This document shows positions 43,984 to 52,895 of a DNA stretch of 64,000 bases, piece after piece. Origin of the DNA: CAXXOZ01 sp963676435 (GTDB lineage: Bacteria > Bacillota > Clostridia > Lachnospirales > Lachnospiraceae); the NCBI GenBank assembly GCA_963676435.2, contig CAXXOZ010000020.1:1-64000 (forward strand). The letters are read 5' to 3'. Made by a program: the position numbers and the translations under genes. The notes under the pieces were generated by a model. The model did not search any database. It was not told where the DNA came from and was given only the letters and a program-made list of their open reading frames with translations. Within the stretch, counting starts at the first letter, position 1; the number at the start of each line of letters is the position of its first letter.

Positions 43984-44660
43984 TATATATTTTCTATCTG
44001 CCAATCAATAGGCTCCAAACCATTATTAATTAAAAATTCATTAGCTTTACTAAAATGCTTTGATCCAAAAAAACCTCTATATGCTGATAATGGACTTGGA
44101 TGTGGCGCTTCCAGTACCAAATGTTTTGGATTATTTAACATTGATTTTTTTAATGAAGCTGGTTTACCCCATAAAAAATACACAATAGGTCTGTCCTGTT
44201 CATTTAATGCCTTTATAATTGCATCTGTAAATTCTTCCCATCCTTTTCCTTTATGAGAGTTTGCTTCATGAGCTCTTACCGTTAATACAGTATTTAAAAG
44301 TAACACTCCCTGGTCGGCCCATTTCTTTAAATAACCATTGTTTGGTATATATAAACCTAGATCATCACTTAACTCTTTATAAATATTTTGAAGAGATGGT
44401 GGTATATTTGTTTGTTCAGGTAAAACAGAAAAACTTAATCCATGTGCCTGTCTATCATTATGATATGGATCCTGTCCTAATAAAAGAACTTTCACTTCAC
44501 TTAATGGTGTCAAATGAAGTGCATTAAAGATATCCTCGGCTGGCGGAAAAACTTTTTTTGTTTTGTACTCATTATTTACAAACTTATATAACTCTTTGTA
44601 GTAAGGCTTTGAAAACTCAATTTTAACTGAGTCCATCCAGTCATTTGTTATTCCTGGCAT
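43983..44660 (-). CDS. ung: Uracil-DNA glycosylase
   Basis: Ung removes uracil from DNA in base-excision repair. The 225 residues carry the catalytic water-activating motif GQDPYH (Asp64), the uracil pocket GLSFSV, and the active-site loop HPSPLSAYRGFFG. It overlaps the end of hisF by 13 nt, so it is translated from the his mRNA; its own ribosome site is weak. Confidence 0.96.
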   Translation of the reverse strand: MPGITNDWMDSVKIEFSKPYYKELYKFVNNEYKTKKVFPPAEDIFNALHLTPLSEVKVLLLGQDPYHNDRQAHGLSFSVLPEQTNIPPSLQNIYKELSDDLGLYIPNNGYLKKWADQGVLLLNTVLTVRAHEANSHKGKGWEEFTDAIIKALNEQDRPIVYFLWGKPASLKKSMLNNPKHLVLEAPHPSPLSAYRGFFGSKHFSKANEFLINNGLEPIDWQIENI

Positions 44661-45418
44661 AATCTCATCGGAACCCCTTTTTCACTTAAATATTTCTTTA
44701 AGTCATTTATTTCTAGTTCTTTATAATGAAATAACGAAGCTGCTAATGCGGCATCTGCTTTTCCTTTAGTCAGTGCATCATAAAAATGATCCATATTTCC
44801 AGCCCCGCCAGATGCTATAACTGGAATCGAAACACTTTCTGCAATGATTTCAGTCAAAGGAATATCGTATCCGTCCTTAGTGCCATCGCAGTCCATACTT
44901 GTTAAAAGTATCTCTCCAGCACCTAATTCATGAGCTTTTATGGCCCATTCTATTGCATCAAGTCCTGTATCTATTCGTCCACCATTTTTATATACATTCC
45001 AGCCAGAACCATCTTCACGTCTTCTTGCATCTATTGCCACTACTACACATTGACTACCAAACTTATCAGCAGCGTCAGAAATCAGTCTTGGAGTATTGAT
45101 CGCAGATGAATTGATAGAAACTTTATCAGCACCTTCTCGTAAGATTTCTTTAAAATCATCTACAGTTCTTATTCCTCCACCTACAGTAAAAGGTATAAAT
45201 ACTTTTTCTGCTACTTTTCTAACCATATCTACAACTGTTTTTCTAGCGTCTGAAGATGCGGTAATATCTAAAAAAACCACTTCATCTGCTCCTGCTTTGT
45301 CATAAGCAGCTGCAACCTCTACTGGATCACCTGCGTCTCTTAAATTCACAAAATTTATTCCTTTTACAACACGATTATTATTAACATCTAAACAAGGGAT
45401 AATTCTTTTTGTATGCAT
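44648..45418 (-). CDS. hisF: Imidazole glycerol phosphate synthase, cyclase subunit
   Basis: HisF is the (beta-alpha)8 subunit that uses ammonia from HisH to form imidazole glycerol phosphate and AICAR in histidine synthesis. The 256 residues have catalytic Asp11 (IPCLDV) and Asp130 (AIDARR), phosphate loops FTVGGGIR and ASGGAG, and TSMDCDGTKDGYD. It starts directly after hisH with GGAGG before the ATG. No other his gene is in the window. Confidence 0.97.
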   Translation of the reverse strand: MHTKRIIPCLDVNNNRVVKGINFVNLRDAGDPVEVAAAYDKAGADEVVFLDITASSDARKTVVDMVRKVAEKVFIPFTVGGGIRTVDDFKEILREGADKVSINSSAINTPRLISDAADKFGSQCVVVAIDARRREDGSGWNVYKNGGRIDTGLDAIEWAIKAHELGAGEILLTSMDCDGTKDGYDIPLTEIIAESVSIPVIASGGAGNMDHFYDALTKGKADAALAASLFHYKELEINDLKKYLSEKGVPMRLCQE

Positions 45419-46039
45419 TTATTTTTCCTCCCTGTTTATATTTGAAAAATTTTTAAGTATTTTAAGTCCTACTTCACTACTTTTTTCTGGGTGGAATTGA
45501 CAGGCAAAAACATTACCCTTTTCAACTGAAGCATGGATATCTACTACATAATCTGTTTTAGCTTTTACGATTTCATCTTCTTTAGCTTTTAGATAATATG
45601 AATGTACAAAATACACATAACAATTATCATGTATTCCTTCAAATAATCTTCCATTGCCTTTTAAAGACAAGGAATTCCATCCAATATGTGGGATTTTAAA
45701 TCCTTTTTCCTCAGGGATTTTAACGATTTCTCCTTTTAGTATCCCAAGTCCTTCTACCCCAGGAGCCTCTTCACTCTTTTCAAAAAAAAGTTGCAATCCT
45801 AAACATATCCCTAAAAGCGGGATATCCCTTCTCACAACTTCGTGTATGGTTTCAACCAGATTATATTTATTTAATTTGTTCATGGCATCACCAAAAGCTC
45901 CAACTCCTGGTAAAATAACCTTATCTGCATTTAGTATCTCTTCTTTATTTCTAGTAAGAATAATATCTTCACCAAGATATTTTAGTGCCTTTTCAACACT
46001 TTTAATATTCCCTGCGTCGTAATCAATAATTGCTATCAT
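45419..46039 (-). CDS. hisH: Imidazole glycerol phosphate synthase, glutaminase subunit
   Basis: A 206-residue class I glutamine amidotransferase. The nucleophile is Cys79 (LLGICLGLQ), and the His-Glu pair is in CQFHPEKS near residue 184. The oxyanion strand PGVGAFGDAM is present. It supplies ammonia to HisF, encoded immediately downstream. It lies 12 nt after the acidic membrane-protein gene and may be co-transcribed with it. Confidence 0.96.
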   Translation of the reverse strand: MIAIIDYDAGNIKSVEKALKYLGEDIILTRNKEEILNADKVILPGVGAFGDAMNKLNKYNLVETIHEVVRRDIPLLGICLGLQLFFEKSEEAPGVEGLGILKGEIVKIPEEKGFKIPHIGWNSLSLKGNGRLFEGIHDNCYVYFVHSYYLKAKEDEIVKAKTDYVVDIHASVEKGNVFACQFHPEKSSEVGLKILKNFSNINREEK

Positions 46040-46051
46040 TATGTACCTTTC

Positions 46052-47434
46052 TTATCTGTAATCTACTATTTCGTATATTTGTTCGGAATATAAATTCCTA
46101 TCTTCTATTAAAAACAATTCTCTCGCTTCAGTGTCTGTAACACCATAGCCAGATTGAAGTTCCTCTTTAATCAACTCTAAAGAATACTGCATTTCTTCTA
46201 AGACATTGTAATCTTTTCCCTGTTCTTTGTAAAGTTCATAATAACCAACACCTTTTATTAGAGCATCAAGAGCCTTTTCTTCAATGCCTATTTCTTTAAA
46301 GTTAACATATGATTCATACTGCCTGTACACATGCATTATTAATCTTAGTTGTTGGTAAAATTCTTCATCTGTTTTTCTTAATTTAGTTGTAGATACTATA
46401 TCATAAGCAGAAGAATAGTCTTTTGCTACATAATAATCTGTTGCATCTTTAAGTCTTTGCTGATATGACAATACATTTCCACCTGCAACTACAGCAACAG
46501 TACATACAACAATTATTGAAAACAATAAAAAACCAACCTTTGGAGATACCTTTACTTTTTCCTGCAATTCTGGATCCACAGGTTTTTTAGGTTTTTTCTC
46601 TTTCTTTTGTTTTTCTTTCTTTTCTTTTTTCTTTTTTTCTTTTTTAGGTTTACCTTTTTTATCTTGGTTTTCTTCTTTTAGTGGATCTTTTGCATCCATT
46701 TCATCTAAAAGTTTTTGATTTTCTGCAAAGTAATCTATTTCTTTATTATCTGAATTTTCATTTTCATCTTCTTCATCGTCATCATGACCAACCAATTTCG
46801 TAATCAGATTCTTAAAGAATCCTTGTTTCTCTGGTTTCTTATTTTTAGCTGATTCATCAGACTGTTCATCTACCTCTTCACCATCAGTATCGCTAGGTAT
46901 ACCTGGTAATTCTTTTTCAACTAATTCTGGTTTTTCTTCTGGTTCTTCTACATCTTCTTCGGGTTCATCTTCATTAAAAATGTTTTCCAATATATCATCA
47001 TGAGGATCTTTATTTGAAACTATTTCATCTAGTTCATCAAACATTTCATCATGATTTATTTCTTCTTCATTAACTTCTTCATTATCTTCTTCCTGAATTG
47101 GTTCAGAATCACTTTCCTGTATCGGTTCTTCCTCAGAACTTTCTATTTCAGGAAAAGTTATGGTCTCGTTTTCTTCTATTTTGGCTTCATCAGTTGAATT
47201 ATCGATTTCAACCCCTTCAATAATTTCATTTAATTCAAATAGATCTTCCTCATCAATATTTTCATGCAATTCATTTGAGACAACATTATTAGGAGAATCA
47301 TTTTCATGATTCCCCACAACTATATCTAGCAGACTATCTAAATAACTTTCATCTGTCACTTCTATTTTAGGTTCAATTATTTCATCCTGAATGTCTTCAA
47401 TTATATCTTCTGACTTTTTCTTTTTACCAAACAT
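46052..47434 (-). CDS. Unknown acidic/lysine-rich single-pass membrane protein
   Basis: A 460-residue protein. Residues 1-250 are a highly acidic, low-complexity cytoplasmic tail (Glu/Asp/Asn rich). Residues about 258-292 are an almost pure Lys/Glu segment. One membrane helix lies near 298-322. The C-terminal ~135 residues are helical and TPR-like (DYYVAKDYSSAYDIV), probably extracytoplasmic. No family is recognised. GGAG precedes the ATG. It lies between cheV and hisH, 17 nt after cheV. The charge layout suggests a scaffold or ribosome/envelope tether, but this is speculation. Confidence 0.75.
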   Translation of the reverse strand: MFGKKKKSEDIIEDIQDEIIEPKIEVTDESYLDSLLDIVVGNHENDSPNNVVSNELHENIDEEDLFELNEIIEGVEIDNSTDEAKIEENETITFPEIESSEEEPIQESDSEPIQEEDNEEVNEEEINHDEMFDELDEIVSNKDPHDDILENIFNEDEPEEDVEEPEEKPELVEKELPGIPSDTDGEEVDEQSDESAKNKKPEKQGFFKNLITKLVGHDDDEEDENENSDNKEIDYFAENQKLLDEMDAKDPLKEENQDKKGKPKKEKKKKEKKEKQKKEKKPKKPVDPELQEKVKVSPKVGFLLFSIIVVCTVAVVAGGNVLSYQQRLKDATDYYVAKDYSSAYDIVSTTKLRKTDEEFYQQLRLIMHVYRQYESYVNFKEIGIEEKALDALIKGVGYYELYKEQGKDYNVLEEMQYSLELIKEELQSGYGVTDTEARELFLIEDRNLYSEQIYEIVDYR

Positions 47435-47451
47435 TTAATATCTCCGAAGAA

Positions 47452-48351
47452 TTATTTTATAAGCTTATCTATGGTCTCAACCAAATCACCAATTTCTGGT
47501 TTTGAAAGTTGAGCATCGGCTCCCAAACTTTCACCTTTTCTTCTCATCTCGTCGTTAATAAGAGATGAAAAAATAACTAATGGAATATCTTTTAGTATAT
47601 TATCAGTTTTAACTAATCTTGTTAACCTATGACCGTCCATTAAAGGCATTTCAATATCAGTTATTATACATTTAACTTCATCTGTGGCTATATCTTTATC
47701 TTTTAATTCCACTAAATGGTCCCATGCTTCTTGACCATTATCTTTTACTATTACATTCGAATATCCTGCTTTATGTAAAGATTCTAATATCAATTTACTC
47801 AAGAGATGTGAATCTTCAGCTATCAATATAGGGATATCTGTTCTTTCCCTTACCCCCAGCCTGTCAATTTCAGAAACTTTTAGGCCAGTTTCAGGACTAA
47901 TATCTGAAACGATTTTTTCAAAATCTAGAATGATTACAAGTTTTCCTTGAACTTTTATAACTCCTGTAGCCATTCCTCCATCAACAGAATTTATTGTAGA
48001 GTCTGGTTTTATAATATCCGCCCATGATATTCTGTTAATTCCCAAAACCTCTTTTACATGAAAAGCAACCTTTAATTTATTGAAGTTAGTTATTATAAGC
48101 ATATCATTCGACATATCATCCTGATGCTCATATCCCAATGATTTTGTAAGATCAATAACTGTAATAATTTCATCTCTTGGCATAAAAATACCTTCTACAA
48201 ATGGATGAGAATTTGGTACTGGTGTTACACTTTGGTACGGTAATATTTCTCTAATCTTTGCAACATTTATTCCGTAAAAATTATTTGCAACTCTAAATTC
48301 TAATACTTCCAATTCATTTGTGCCATTTTCTAACAAAATGTTTGTATCCAT
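47452..48351 (-). CDS. cheV: Chemotaxis coupling protein CheV
   Basis: A 299-residue protein with an N-terminal CheW domain (about 12-155: VLEFRVANNFYGINVAKIREIL, VIDLTKSLGY, VKEVLGINRISW) and a C-terminal receiver domain with phospho-accepting Asp in CIITDIEMPLMDGH. CheV links receptors to the CheA kinase and adapts the array by phosphorylation. It is not inside a che cluster. It lies 17 nt after the lipoprotein gene. Confidence 0.93.
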   Translation of the reverse strand: MDTNILLENGTNELEVLEFRVANNFYGINVAKIREILPYQSVTPVPNSHPFVEGIFMPRDEIITVIDLTKSLGYEHQDDMSNDMLIITNFNKLKVAFHVKEVLGINRISWADIIKPDSTINSVDGGMATGVIKVQGKLVIILDFEKIVSDISPETGLKVSEIDRLGVRERTDIPILIAEDSHLLSKLILESLHKAGYSNVIVKDNGQEAWDHLVELKDKDIATDEVKCIITDIEMPLMDGHRLTRLVKTDNILKDIPLVIFSSLINDEMRRKGESLGADAQLSKPEIGDLVETIDKLIK

Positions 48352-48368
48352 AAAACACCCTCCTAAAA

Positions 48369-49019
48369 TTATTGCAATTTTATTGTATTACTATTTTGAT
48401 CTGTTGTTATAGTAATTGATATTTCTGAAATCCCATCAACCAACTGTTCTGTTGGGGCTTTGAAAATCAAAACAATTTCCTTTGTTTCACCATCTTCAAA
48501 ATCACCTTTATATGAGTTTAAAGCATTTAATAATAAAGTTATTTGTGCATTATATGAGTATGTACCATTAAAAGTCCCTTTATAAGTATACTTTAAAGTT
48601 GTTTTTTCCAAATCAAAAGTCGCCTGATCTCCAGAAATGTTTGTAGCATCAAACTTCAACACTATAACTTTCATTCCATCACCTGCAACCACAGCTTCTG
48701 TATATGTATCACTTATCTCATATGATGTATATTCAATAAGAAAATCATTTAATCCTAACACTTGAGCAATTGAAACACCAGAACCATCATCAGTTGTATC
48801 AGTCTCATCCTCTATTTGAGTTTGGGTTTCAGTTTCTATTTCAATTTCATCTTGTTTTAATAACTTTTTATTATAATATTTTTCTGATTGTAACAATGCG
48901 TCAGCAGCATATTCAGAAATTAAATCTTCCTGCCTTGATGAAAGATTTATACTAGAACATCCTGTGAATAAAGAAACTGCTATTATAATAAAAATAAATA
49001 AAAATCCCTGTTTTTTCAT
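48369..49019 (-). CDS. Unknown lipoprotein
   Basis: A 216-residue protein with a lipoprotein signal (hydrophobic core then lipobox FTGC, Cys21). A Glu/Thr/Asp-rich linker follows (residues 55-80), then a beta-rich C-terminal domain like DUF4352/DUF5067 immunoglobulin-like folds (MKVIVLKFDATNISGDQATFDLEKTTLKY). It should sit on the outer face of the membrane. Its function is unknown. Confidence 0.78.
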   Translation of the reverse strand: MKKQGFLFIFIIIAVSLFTGCSSINLSSRQEDLISEYAADALLQSEKYYNKKLLKQDEIEIETETQTQIEDETDTTDDGSGVSIAQVLGLNDFLIEYTSYEISDTYTEAVVAGDGMKVIVLKFDATNISGDQATFDLEKTTLKYTYKGTFNGTYSYNAQITLLLNALNSYKGDFEDGETKEIVLIFKAPTEQLVDGISEISITITTDQNSNTIKLQ

Positions 49020-49089
49020 GTTTTTATTTACTCCAAAATCATTTTCAATTTACATAATAATAGTATCATTAAAGTATTAATATTTCAAC

Positions 49090-50553
49090 TTATTTGTTAC
49101 AATTATCAGCCACTAAATCAAGTTCAAACCAAAACTCTACACCACCATCAACATTTCTTGCTCCATACTCTTTATTAAAGGATTCAGCTATAGCCTTTAC
49201 TATTGAAAGACCTATACCACTGCCGCCATATTCTCTTGTTCTAGCCTTGTCAACTTTATAGAATTTTTGCCATATTTTATCTATTTCATCTTCTGGAATG
49301 TGTTTTCCAGAATTGTAAACTTTTATGCGTGCATTAGTATTTATTTGTTCAATACTAACATTAATAATTCTTTTATCATCAACATGATTTATAGCATTTG
49401 TAAGGTAGTTAACCAGTATTTGTTCTGTTTGGAATATATCAGCCCATACACATATTTGTTCATCGTTATTGAATATTACATTCAAATTTTTATTTTTAAG
49501 TAATATAGATGAAGAATCAATAACACCTTTTACTAATTCTACTATATCAAATCTTTCAATATTTATTTGGTCATTTCCAAATTCAATTTGATTTAAAGTT
49601 AAAAGTTTCTTTACTATTGTATTCATTTTAGTTGCTTCATCGATAATGACATCACAGTAAAATTCTTTGCTTTCTTCATCAGAGTTTACACTTTCTTTTA
49701 GTCCTTCAGCATAACCACTGATTAAGGCAAGAGGAGTTTTTAATTCATGAGATACATTTGATAAAAACTCTTTACGCATTTCATCTGCCTTTGTTCTTGT
49801 TTCAAGATCTTTTTCAAGAGTAATATTGGCTGACTTTAAATCCTTTATAGTGGTTTCTAACTTATCAGACATTTCATTCATGCAGTCTCCAAGAACTCCA
49901 ATTTCGTCATTTCTTTCTTCTGTATACTTCACATCAAAGTCAAGATTGGTCATCCTCTTTGATATATATGCCAATTCCATAATAGGTCTGGCAAATGATT
50001 TAGAAGCAACAAACATAAAATAAAAAGAAATACTTATAACCATAATCCCCATATAAGCAAAAAATCTACTTGATATTGTTGCACTTTCTTTCAAAGTCTC
50101 ATGAGACATCTGCATAATAAAGTAATCATTACCTGAAATCATTCCCCACATCTCGATATATTCAAGATTATTTTCATAATCTTGAGAATTTTGAAGTGTA
50201 TATTGTTCATTTGCCTCCATTATTTTTGAATTTTCGTCTTGAATACCAAATATCATATCCTGAAGTCTATTTGATAAAACATCACTTGTTCCGTAATTAA
50301 ATAATTCATCTCCTGCCTCGTCTGTTATCAACAATGAAATACCTGATGCCTGACATAGCCTAACTAAAAAATTTTCATTTTGCTCTTCATAACCGCCACT
50401 AATCGTATCATATATTTCTGTTAAGTTTCTTTCTTTGGTATATCTGTAAAAAGCTTCAAGAAAAAATACATTAATAGTATAAAGCACAATAATCGCACCA
50501 GCAGTAAACATCACAAACATCATTGCCAGTTTAATTCTTATAGAACTTCTCAT
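49090..50553 (-). CDS. HAMP-containing sensor histidine kinase
   Basis: A 487-residue kinase. TM1 lies at about 8-30, an extracytoplasmic sensor at 31-165, and TM2 at about 167-188. HAMP (FARPIMELAYISKRMTNLDF) follows, then the HisKA motif FLSNVSHELKTPLALI, N-box VNYLTNAINHV, and G-boxes including GGSGIGLSIVKA. It pairs with the regulator upstream (4-nt ATGA overlap). The signal is unknown; the layout resembles envelope-stress or antibiotic-sensing systems. Confidence 0.92.
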   Translation of the reverse strand: MRSSIRIKLAMMFVMFTAGAIIVLYTINVFFLEAFYRYTKERNLTEIYDTISGGYEEQNENFLVRLCQASGISLLITDEAGDELFNYGTSDVLSNRLQDMIFGIQDENSKIMEANEQYTLQNSQDYENNLEYIEMWGMISGNDYFIMQMSHETLKESATISSRFFAYMGIMVISISFYFMFVASKSFARPIMELAYISKRMTNLDFDVKYTEERNDEIGVLGDCMNEMSDKLETTIKDLKSANITLEKDLETRTKADEMRKEFLSNVSHELKTPLALISGYAEGLKESVNSDEESKEFYCDVIIDEATKMNTIVKKLLTLNQIEFGNDQINIERFDIVELVKGVIDSSSILLKNKNLNVIFNNDEQICVWADIFQTEQILVNYLTNAINHVDDKRIINVSIEQINTNARIKVYNSGKHIPEDEIDKIWQKFYKVDKARTREYGGSGIGLSIVKAIAESFNKEYGARNVDGGVEFWFELDLVADNCNK

Positions 50554-51230
50554 GACTTATCCTCAAACTTATAACCCATACCCCAGATTGTATTTATATT
50601 TTTACCATAATCTCCAAGTTTACTTCTGATTTTTTTTACATGGGTATCTATCGTTCTGGCATCACCAAAATAATCATAGTTCCAAACATTATTTAGAATT
50701 TTTTCTCTTGATAAAGCGATTCCTTTATTTTCAACAAAATAAAGGAGCAGTTCGAATTCTTTAAAACTCAAATCTATCTGCTTCCCATCAACTGTTACAA
50801 TATGTGCACTTTTATCAATGGTTATTCCACCTTCTGATATCACTTCACTTTCGTATAACTTATTTGTTCTTCTTAAAATTGCATCAATTCTAGCAACAAG
50901 AATTTTAGGACTAAATGGTTTTGTAATATATTCATCCACCCCTAACTGAAAACCTAAAAGCTCATCATATTCGTCACTTTTTGCTGTAAGCATAATTATT
51001 GGCACTTTAGAGTCTTTTCTTAACTCTTTACATGCAGTCCAGCCATCCATCTTAGGCATCATCACATCTAGAATCACCAAAGCTATATCTCTATTTCGCT
51101 CAAATAAATTTAATGCTTCTTCTCCATCCTCTGCTTCTAAAACAATGTAATCTCTTTTTATAAGAAAATCTTTCACAAGCTTTCTCATTCTACTTTCATC
51201 ATCAACAACTAGTATTTTTAATTTTTCCAA
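50550..51230 (-). CDS. OmpR/PhoB family response regulator
   Basis: A 226-residue regulator. The receiver has an acidic pocket (VVDDESR), phospho-accepting Asp in LVILDVMMPKMDGW, and the conserved Lys in YITKPFSP. The C-terminal winged helix has the motifs LSFKEFELLLYFVENKGIALSRE and DARTIDTHVKKIRSKLG. It acts with the overlapping downstream kinase. AGGAGG precedes the ATG, 14 nt after the 186-residue membrane-protein gene. Confidence 0.94.
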   Translation of the reverse strand: MEKLKILVVDDESRMRKLVKDFLIKRDYIVLEAEDGEEALNLFERNRDIALVILDVMMPKMDGWTACKELRKDSKVPIIMLTAKSDEYDELLGFQLGVDEYITKPFSPKILVARIDAILRRTNKLYESEVISEGGITIDKSAHIVTVDGKQIDLSFKEFELLLYFVENKGIALSREKILNNVWNYDYFGDARTIDTHVKKIRSKLGDYGKNINTIWGMGYKFEDKS

Positions 51231-51244
51231 AATTTACCTCCTTA

Positions 51245-51805
51245 CTAATTTTGAAAATTCAGTTCAGCCTCTCTTTCATTTAACTGGCTTTCTCTTTCAT
51301 TCAATTCCTCTTCCCAAGAAGAATACTGGTCTAAAATTCTATTTTCATAATTAATTATATTTAAATTTTTGCTGTTACTTGAAATTATAAACATTGCAAT
51401 AATTACAATTATTAAAATTACATTTATCACAACCGCATTTATCATCTTTCTCTTATAACTTAATCTATGGTTTCTTTTTTTCTTTTTTACTGGGTCTGCT
51501 TCAACTGGAACAGGCTTTGAATAAGAAGTATCCATAATTACAGGTATAGGCTTTATTTCAGTTTTTTCTATTTCATCGCTCTGAATTAATGAGTCCTGTA
51601 ACTCTTTAAGAAACTGTATTCCTATAGGAGTTTTAAAAAGCTTTTTGTCAATAAGTCTGTTATAAACTACAAGAACACTTTTAGCATTACTCATATCAGT
51701 TCTGCTGACTATATAGTTAATTCCTCTAAGCTCACTTTTCGCTTCATTCAATTCATGATCAGAGTTAAATTCAAACCCCTCTAAACTATATTTATCTTTA
51801 ACCAA
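51245..51805 (-). CDS. Unknown single-pass membrane protein with coiled-coil tail
   Basis: A 186-residue protein. The N-terminal ~90 residues are soluble (SLEGFEFNSDHELNEAKSEL, LVVYNRLIDKKLFKTP), then a basic stretch (KKKKRNHRLSYKRK), one membrane helix near 123-143, and a charged coiled-coil tail with the repeat LNERESQ/LNEREAE. The start is TTG at 51803-51805 with GGAG 9 nt upstream. It leads the operon with the two-component system, so it may belong to the same sensory pathway. Confidence 0.72.
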   Translation of the reverse strand: MVKDKYSLEGFEFNSDHELNEAKSELRGINYIVSRTDMSNAKSVLVVYNRLIDKKLFKTPIGIQFLKELQDSLIQSDEIEKTEIKPIPVIMDTSYSKPVPVEADPVKKKKRNHRLSYKRKMINAVVINVILIIVIIAMFIISSNSKNLNIINYENRILDQYSSWEEELNERESQLNEREAELNFQN

Positions 51806-51912
51806 TTTTCACTTCTCCATTCGTAAAATAGTTAATATTATTTTATCAGAATTTTATTAAAGATTCTATATTTAATTTCTTAAAAATTTGTGTTCAAAAT
51901 TTTCTCCATAGA

Positions 51913-51941
51913 TTGACTTTAAATATCAAACTATGTATAAT
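51913..51941 (+). promoter_or_regulatory. Promoter of the transglutaminase lipoprotein gene (leaderless)
   Basis: TTGACT (51913-51918), 17-bp spacer, TATAAT (51936-51941). The predicted start of transcription coincides with the ATG at 51948. Confidence 0.75.
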
Positions 51942-51947
51942 AATTTC

Positions 51948-52886
51948 ATGAAAAAAAGACTTAAAACCAAGCTAATATTTTTAATGATTTTCATCTTTAT
52001 CTATTCTTTATTAATTAATGGATGTGGATACCTTTCAAATGCAACTGGCGATACAGAAAATGTTCCTTCAAACAATGAAACTGAGGAGAATTCTTCTGAT
52101 GTTGAATCAGATTTATCACATATTTCAGATGAAGCTATACTTATTGCTGATACTTTTGAATTTACTGATGACTATGATTATATAAAACAGGTGCATGACT
52201 GGATTATATCCAACACATTATACGACACTACCCAACCAATTAATGACATACCTGCTTCTTCTTTTTCTTCTGAAGGAGTTTTAATAGAGCATCTTGCAGT
52301 ATGTCAAGGTTATGCTCTTTCTTTTGAAGAATTAATTGATGCAAAAGGCATCGAATGTAAAGTTGTTTATGGACGAGCTGGTGGAATAAGTCATGCATGG
52401 AATATTGTAAAGCTTAACGGGGAATGGTATAACATTGATACTACATGGGATGATCCATTGATAAATGGTTCGAATGTCTCTGATACATCTAATCTTTCAT
52501 ATGATTTCTTTTTAATGCCGGATGAGATAATCGAACAAACCCATACTATATCTTATGTATTAGATAATAACAATCAATCTGATAAACAAACAAAACCTGA
52601 TTGTGTTTCAACAGATTATGTTTATTACCCTAAATCATATGATGTAACAAATGCAGTTATTTTAGACAGCATAAATAATATTTCTGAAAAGTACTACGAA
52701 TCTCTTCATACCGGAAATGGAGCTGTAACTTTTTTCTATCCTGAGAATGAAGAGTATGATACTTCAATAATTAATGATCTTCAGTACTATGTAGCTTCTA
52801 GAGACGGCAGTTGTACTGGATTTTCTATAAATTTAAGTGATACTTCTTTTATTGGCTACAAATATATAACTTTAATACCTACCTAA
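51948..52886 (+). CDS. Transglutaminase-like lipoprotein
   Basis: A 312-residue lipoprotein. After a hydrophobic signal the lipobox INGC gives an acylated Cys. An acidic linker follows. The transglutaminase-like core has the catalytic Cys in GVLIEHLAVCQGYALSF, His in GGISHAWNIVKLNG, and Asp in WYNIDTTWDDP, so the triad is complete. It probably acts as a surface protease or crosslinking enzyme. An in-frame ATG at 51933 lies inside the promoter and is rejected. No ribosome site precedes 51948, consistent with leaderless translation. Confidence 0.88.
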   Translation: MKKRLKTKLIFLMIFIFIYSLLINGCGYLSNATGDTENVPSNNETEENSSDVESDLSHISDEAILIADTFEFTDDYDYIKQVHDWIISNTLYDTTQPINDIPASSFSSEGVLIEHLAVCQGYALSFEELIDAKGIECKVVYGRAGGISHAWNIVKLNGEWYNIDTTWDDPLINGSNVSDTSNLSYDFFLMPDEIIEQTHTISYVLDNNNQSDKQTKPDCVSTDYVYYPKSYDVTNAVILDSINNISEKYYESLHTGNGAVTFFYPENEEYDTSIINDLQYYVASRDGSCTGFSINLSDTSFIGYKYITLIPT

Positions 52887-52895
52887 AATATATTA

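Noticed and set aside
51933..51947. Earlier in-frame ATG for the transglutaminase lipoprotein
   Set aside because: It lies within the promoter spacer, upstream of the predicted transcription start.
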